Shown: in pieces, positions 22,788-26,189 of the stretch
Layout of the letters: every line of letters begins with the position of its first letter
How positions within the stretch are numbered: the first letter of the stretch is position 1
DNA from: CAYWNA01 sp964459305
GTDB taxonomy: Bacteria; Planctomycetota; Planctomycetia; Pirellulales; Pirellulaceae
Direction: 5' to 3'
NCBI GenBank assembly: GCA_964459305.1
Contig: CAYWNA010000187.1
Location: 1 to 26,189, forward strand
Length of the DNA stretch: 26,189 nt
Made by a program: the position numbers and the translations under genes
Notes under the pieces: model-generated
Databases searched by the model: none
Told to the model about the DNA's origin: nothing
The model's input: only the letters and a program-made list of their open reading frames with translations

Positions 22788-23441
22788 ATGCCGATAAGGC
22801 TGCTGAATGCCGTTCTCTTGATCGCCACACTGATCGGCGGCGTGTTGGCTCATCAAGCATGCAGGAGACATCAACGGTTGCTGGCCGAGCGTGAACAGCT
22901 GGAGGAGCAGGTAGGCTGCCTGCGCATTGAAGATCCGTCCAAAATGTATGTGCGAGCCTTGGAAACCGGCGAGGAGTTGCACTTCGCATGGCGAGTCTAC
23001 TTCCCGGCTGGCTTCAGTCTCAGGACAGAGAACAGCAACGGCGGCAGCACCTGGTCGTCCAAACGCCCTGATGCGACTGAGTTCATTGCACGGGTGCGCC
23101 TTCGTGAGCGTTACGATGGACGACTGAACGTGTTCACCAAACAGGCCAATGGCAGCGGCAGGCTCGCGCTCGGAGACCCGCGATTGGCGGAGTTGCTGCG
23201 AGACCGATGGGATGAGGTCCAAGCGGAACAATTGGGTTCCGACGGTTCAGTGGCCATTGACACAGATGAAGTTGCCACTCTTTTGCGACTGACGCTCTCA
23301 GAGGACTTGAAACGAGAGGCCCGTGAGAAGCTGAGCAAGTCCTTAGCAACGCGTTTTCAGAGGGTGTTGTTCGACATGCGTCTTGGCTCGGACAAGGCGT
23401 TTCAACAAGCCACGACGGGAAAACCGTCGGCCGGTGAATGA
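22788..23441 (+). CDS. Single-pass membrane protein with coiled coil, unknown function
   Basis: This 217-residue protein starts with one membrane helix (LLNAVLLIATLIGGVLAHQA, about 5-24). A charged likely coiled coil follows (HQRLLAEREQLEEQV, about 28-42), then a soluble domain. That domain includes YVRALETGEELHFAWRVYFPAGFSL, similar in style to the middle of the next gene (WKIHLPKGDYVMRL), which suggests the two are paralogues built on one plan. The C-terminal third (RLAELLRDRWDEVQAEQL onwards) is helical. No known family is recognised. It is preceded by a modest AGGG and its stop is 9 bases from the next start, so the two are co-transcribed. A role as an accessory of the M56 system is an inference from position. 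Confidence 0.7.
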   Translation: MPIRLLNAVLLIATLIGGVLAHQACRRHQRLLAEREQLEEQVGCLRIEDPSKMYVRALETGEELHFAWRVYFPAGFSLRTENSNGGSTWSSKRPDATEFIARVRLRERYDGRLNVFTKQANGSGRLALGDPRLAELLRDRWDEVQAEQLGSDGSVAIDTDEVATLLRLTLSEDLKREAREKLSKSLATRFQRVLFDMRLGSDKAFQQATTGKPSAGE

Positions 23442-23450
23442 GGTTTTCCC

Positions 23451-24149
23451 GTGCATCAGAAAGACGGTAGTCAGCGCAGCGAACCGGCCAAAGTGGAAGA
23501 CGTGGCACAGCGAAAACGTCGCTTTGCATTGCGGTGGAGCTTACAGACTTTGTTCCTGGTGACGGCGGTGGTTGCGGTCTGGGTCGCCGTCTTCCATTAT
23601 CGCCAGCAGAATACGCGCCTGGAGCGAGAGGTCGCTTCGATACGGCAGATGGCCCGTGAGTTCGTTGTCGAGGACGAGGAGCAGATCGCGATCGTGATGC
23701 TGCCTCAGACATGGTTCGACGAGAGTCGCTGGAAAATCCATCTTCCCAAGGGAGATTACGTGATGCGGCTGGCGACGCGCCAGGTTTCCGAAAAAGGACT
23801 CGCGCCCGTGCTTGACGAGACGCCGATCAGCCCCGGCCGGCATGAAATCGAACTATTGCACTCCGACCAGAGAGATTGTCGGGAGATCACGGTGACGTTC
23901 GATGGCCAATCGTTGATCGAGGTCGTAGAGCGACCGGACTGGTTTCCCGGCCACGGCTCCGTGGGCGGTAGCGAAATCGGCGCTTGCGAGCAATTGTCTC
24001 CCGGCAAGCCAGTCGTTTTGTTTCGCCGGCGATTCACTCGGCCTTCGAAGACTGGCCAGAGCCCTACGCCGAAAGGCCCCACGGAAGGCTTGATGCTGTG
24101 GATCGAACCGGTCGAGCCATCGGGTGAGGCTGGGGCCCAATGTCGTTGA
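23451..24149 (+). CDS. Single-pass membrane protein with coiled coil, unknown function
   Basis: This 232-residue protein has a basic N-terminal tail, a membrane helix (LFLVTAVVAVWVAVFHY, about 34-50) after FALRWSLQT, a planctomycete-style juxtamembrane motif, and a coiled coil (RQQNTRLEREVASIRQMA, about 51-68). A beta-rich domain follows, with WKIHLPKGDYVMRLATR and ISPGRHEIELLHS. The C-terminal part is Pro/Ser-rich and ends with LMLWIEPVE. The start is GTG at 23451 with GAGG about 8 bases upstream. It overlaps the start of the second M56 gene by 10 bases, a sign of translational coupling. The function is unknown. Architecture and position suggest it works with the gene before it and with the following peptidase. 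Confidence 0.7.
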   Translation: MHQKDGSQRSEPAKVEDVAQRKRRFALRWSLQTLFLVTAVVAVWVAVFHYRQQNTRLEREVASIRQMAREFVVEDEEQIAIVMLPQTWFDESRWKIHLPKGDYVMRLATRQVSEKGLAPVLDETPISPGRHEIELLHSDQRDCREITVTFDGQSLIEVVERPDWFPGHGSVGGSEIGACEQLSPGKPVVLFRRRFTRPSKTGQSPTPKGPTEGLMLWIEPVEPSGEAGAQCR

Positions 24150-26189
24150 CCCTGCTTCACTTTCTCTGGCAAGGCTGCGTTATTGCCGCCGCCGTGTACT
24201 CGATCGGTGGGCTGTTACAGCGATCGTCGGCAACCGTTCGTTATTGGTTACACGTCGTGGCGCTTCTGTTGATGGTCGCCTGCGTGTCAGCGACGTTTGC
24301 GATTGTCTCGACGTATCAGAACAAGAATGTGACGACTTCGGCAATAGAATCCGAGAGCACATCACACGAATTGGCAGACGTAGGTACCGCCGTTGGACTT
24401 GCGTCTGATCCGCCAATCGTCCGGCCGGAGCCTGATCAGCCGACCGACGTAGCTGTGATTGCCGGAAAGCACGCGGACGGTCTAGCGTCCACAATCGCCG
24501 GCATCTCGCCTTGGCTGACTGCGTTCTATTTCGCCGGTGTGGCGGTGATGTTGTTTCGGTTGATGCGATCGTTCTCCAGTGGACATCGCTTGAGGCGAGG
24601 GTCAACCGTCGTGGACGACAATGCCTTGCTGGCAATGATTACACGACAAGCCAGACGTGTTGGGTTGAAAACTGCACCGGCGGTCGCTTTCTGCAGCCGC
24701 GTTACCGTACCGACGGTAATCGGGATCTTGAAGCCGATGATCCTGCTGCCCGCATCGCTGGCAATGGGACTCGCGCCGCAACAGCTCGAAGCACTGTTGG
24801 CCCATGAACTGGCCCACATTCGGCGTTTCGATCTGGTGGTGAATCTGCTGCAGCGATTGATCGAAGCGTTGCTATTCTTCCATCCGGCCGTGTGGTTCGT
24901 CAGTCGCCGAGTGAGCATCGAACGCGAACGCGCCTGCGACGACACCGTAATCGCCGCAGGTTGGCAGCGAGTCAACTACGCCGACGCGCTTGTTCGCATG
25001 GCCGAGCTTTCGTCGGCGCTGCGCAATCTACAGGTTGCGAATCAGGCGACGGCACTTATGGCGTCGGGCAGCAAACCGTCGGACCTCAAACGACGCGTGT
25101 TGCGGCTACTCGGCCACGACGATTTGCCAAAGGTACGTTTGACGCAGGCAGGGTTGACGATCTTCGGCGTCGTTCTGACGCTCGCCGTGTTTGCCCCGTT
25201 GCTCGTCCATTCTTGGGCACAATCGGCCGGCACCCAGATAGCAGATGGCGAGACAGAACGTACCCCGGATCTCGCAACACCAGACGACGAAGTCCCACGA
25301 AATGAAACGGATCCGGAGAAGTCCGCCAAACCTGGAAAAGGCGAAGGGCGCGATGCTGTTCAGGCAAGAATAGGATTGCCGAACGAGCAGAAGCTATCTG
25401 GCAAGTGGCATGGCGAGAAGGATGGGATCAAAGTCCGGCTGACGTTCCACAGTCCCTTCGAGGCACGATGGAAGGTAGACACCGGATGCGCAGGGATCGG
25501 CGTGTCATTCCGCAACGTCATTGATGAAAAAGCCGGAGTGATCGATCTATGGTTGGACTACAAATGGGTAACAGGAGACAAGAAGGGCCAGAGCGGCTCC
25601 CAAATACTTGGTCAAGCAAGGGACGGCGCCGGAGATACGTTACTGCTGAACATACTGCCTACCGATCTTTACCCGCCCAGTTACAGGTACAAGCCGGTTA
25701 ATGATGTTGTACTGAGTCGCGTGGCATTGGAAAACGAACAGCCAGACGAAAAGCCGCTGGACGAAAAGCAGGGCCATTCAAACGCATTGCGTGTCAGGCT
25801 GTCCGATGCGACGTGGATCGAACTGGCGGGCGTTACGGCGCATCCGCAGCCACATGATTGGTGGCGGGCGAATGGCACGCCGATGGACAAAGGGCTGGTT
25901 TCGGCGTACCCAAAGTCTCCCAAGCCTGGAAAAGGCGATATGGTGCGCGAGATTCGGGTGCGTGCTCGAATACCCTCGGATGCAACGATCAAGGTGTTGT
26001 TCTCGGCCGCGGGGCTTCAGAAGGAATCTCGCACCGAGGCCAATGTGCCGGAGTCGAATCGTTCGCTGTCCGACTATGAGTTTTCTCATGTCATGGTTGA
26101 TTATCCTTCAAACTTGCGTGTATTGAAGCCTCTTACGATCAAGGTGGCCGACGGCAAGTGGAAGACGCTCGCCAGTTGCACAGCCGACG
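24140..26189 (+). CDS. M56-family membrane metallopeptidase (BlaR1-type), second copy, 3' end beyond window
   Basis: The frame is open from the ATG at 24140 to the right edge (683 codons). Hydrophobic segments lie at about 10-27, 34-56 and 121-142. The zinc motif AHELAH is at 221-226, followed by a hydrophobic stretch and ERERACDD (261-268), the usual third-ligand region. A fourth segment spans about 338-358. A long outer region follows: a charged Pro/Glu/Lys linker, a LSGKWHGEKDGIKVRLTF domain resembling lipocalin-like planctomycete modules, and an ALRVRLSDATWIELAGVTAH...WWRANGTPMD segment common in extensions of planctomycete M56 proteins. No penicillin-binding domain is seen. There is no BlaI gene directly before it, so it likely shares the repressor at 19551 or acts on another target. 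It overlaps the preceding gene by 10 bases. Confidence 0.92.
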   Translation, partial: MSLTLLHFLWQGCVIAAAVYSIGGLLQRSSATVRYWLHVVALLLMVACVSATFAIVSTYQNKNVTTSAIESESTSHELADVGTAVGLASDPPIVRPEPDQPTDVAVIAGKHADGLASTIAGISPWLTAFYFAGVAVMLFRLMRSFSSGHRLRRGSTVVDDNALLAMITRQARRVGLKTAPAVAFCSRVTVPTVIGILKPMILLPASLAMGLAPQQLEALLAHELAHIRRFDLVVNLLQRLIEALLFFHPAVWFVSRRVSIERERACDDTVIAAGWQRVNYADALVRMAELSSALRNLQVANQATALMASGSKPSDLKRRVLRLLGHDDLPKVRLTQAGLTIFGVVLTLAVFAPLLVHSWAQSAGTQIADGETERTPDLATPDDEVPRNETDPEKSAKPGKGEGRDAVQARIGLPNEQKLSGKWHGEKDGIKVRLTFHSPFEARWKVDTGCAGIGVSFRNVIDEKAGVIDLWLDYKWVTGDKKGQSGSQILGQARDGAGDTLLLNILPTDLYPPSYRYKPVNDVVLSRVALENEQPDEKPLDEKQGHSNALRVRLSDATWIELAGVTAHPQPHDWWRANGTPMDKGLVSAYPKSPKPGKGDMVREIRVRARIPSDATIKVLFSAAGLQKESRTEANVPESNRSLSDYEFSHVMVDYPSNLRVLKPLTIKVADGKWKTLASCTAD

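Noticed and set aside
22216..22989. Minus-strand open frame of 257 codons across the gap at 22603-22787
   Set aside because: It runs antisense through three plus-strand genes of the operon, and the part over the gap (MKFTELQENRILAVPYHLL) matches nothing I know. I cannot support it as a gene.

Overview
The window reads as chromosomal DNA of a Planctomycete, most likely a Pirellulales-like lineage. The reasons are the mix of protein families (secreted sulfatase, ceramidase-like protein, giant PQQ/LamG protein, FAD oxidoreductase, sialidase-like propellers, BlaI/M56 pairs with lineage-typical C-terminal extensions), the fairly high GC, the many exported proteins with Sec or Tat-like signals, and the scattered palindromic repeats. 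This placement is inferred from gene content, not from a marker gene. No tRNA, rRNA, CRISPR array or intact insertion sequence was seen.

Region 1 (1-19029) is a patchwork of exported catabolic enzymes, mostly single genes on alternating strands. In order they are: a sulfatase cut by the left edge (-), a neutral-ceramidase-like protein (-), a 1429-residue PQQ propeller / LamG / Fn3-like / methyltransferase-like / PQQ propeller protein (+), a decayed M14 carboxypeptidase-like remnant (+), an FAD-dependent oxidoreductase ending in an EF-hand (-), a sialidase-like protein (+), a metallophosphoesterase (-), a Tat-type glycosidase-fold propeller protein (-), a GH127-type zinc-thiolate glycoside hydrolase (-), a C-terminally shortened M19 dipeptidase (-), and a second sialidase with two Asp boxes (+). 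The theme is stripping of complex, partly sulfated glycans and glycolipids outside the cytoplasm. The gaps hold REP-like palindromes, and one such element lies in frame inside the PQQ gene.

Region 2 (19030-19550) holds an orphan fragment of a formylglycine-generating-enzyme-type (C-type lectin fold) domain on the minus strand. Its codon pattern looks like the variable region of a diversity-generating retroelement. Next to it is a near-ideal -35/-10 promoter overlapped by a long dyad.

Region 3 (19551-26189, all +) is a BlaI-led operon-like run: a BlaI/MecI repressor, an M56 (BlaR1-type) membrane metallopeptidase, a five-helix membrane protein, a tiny membrane ORF that may be frameshifted, two single-pass membrane proteins, and a second M56 peptidase that runs off the right edge. 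The likely logic is repression by BlaI at the dyad and release by an M56 peptidase. Neither M56 protein carries a recognisable penicillin-sensor domain, so the inducing signal is unknown.
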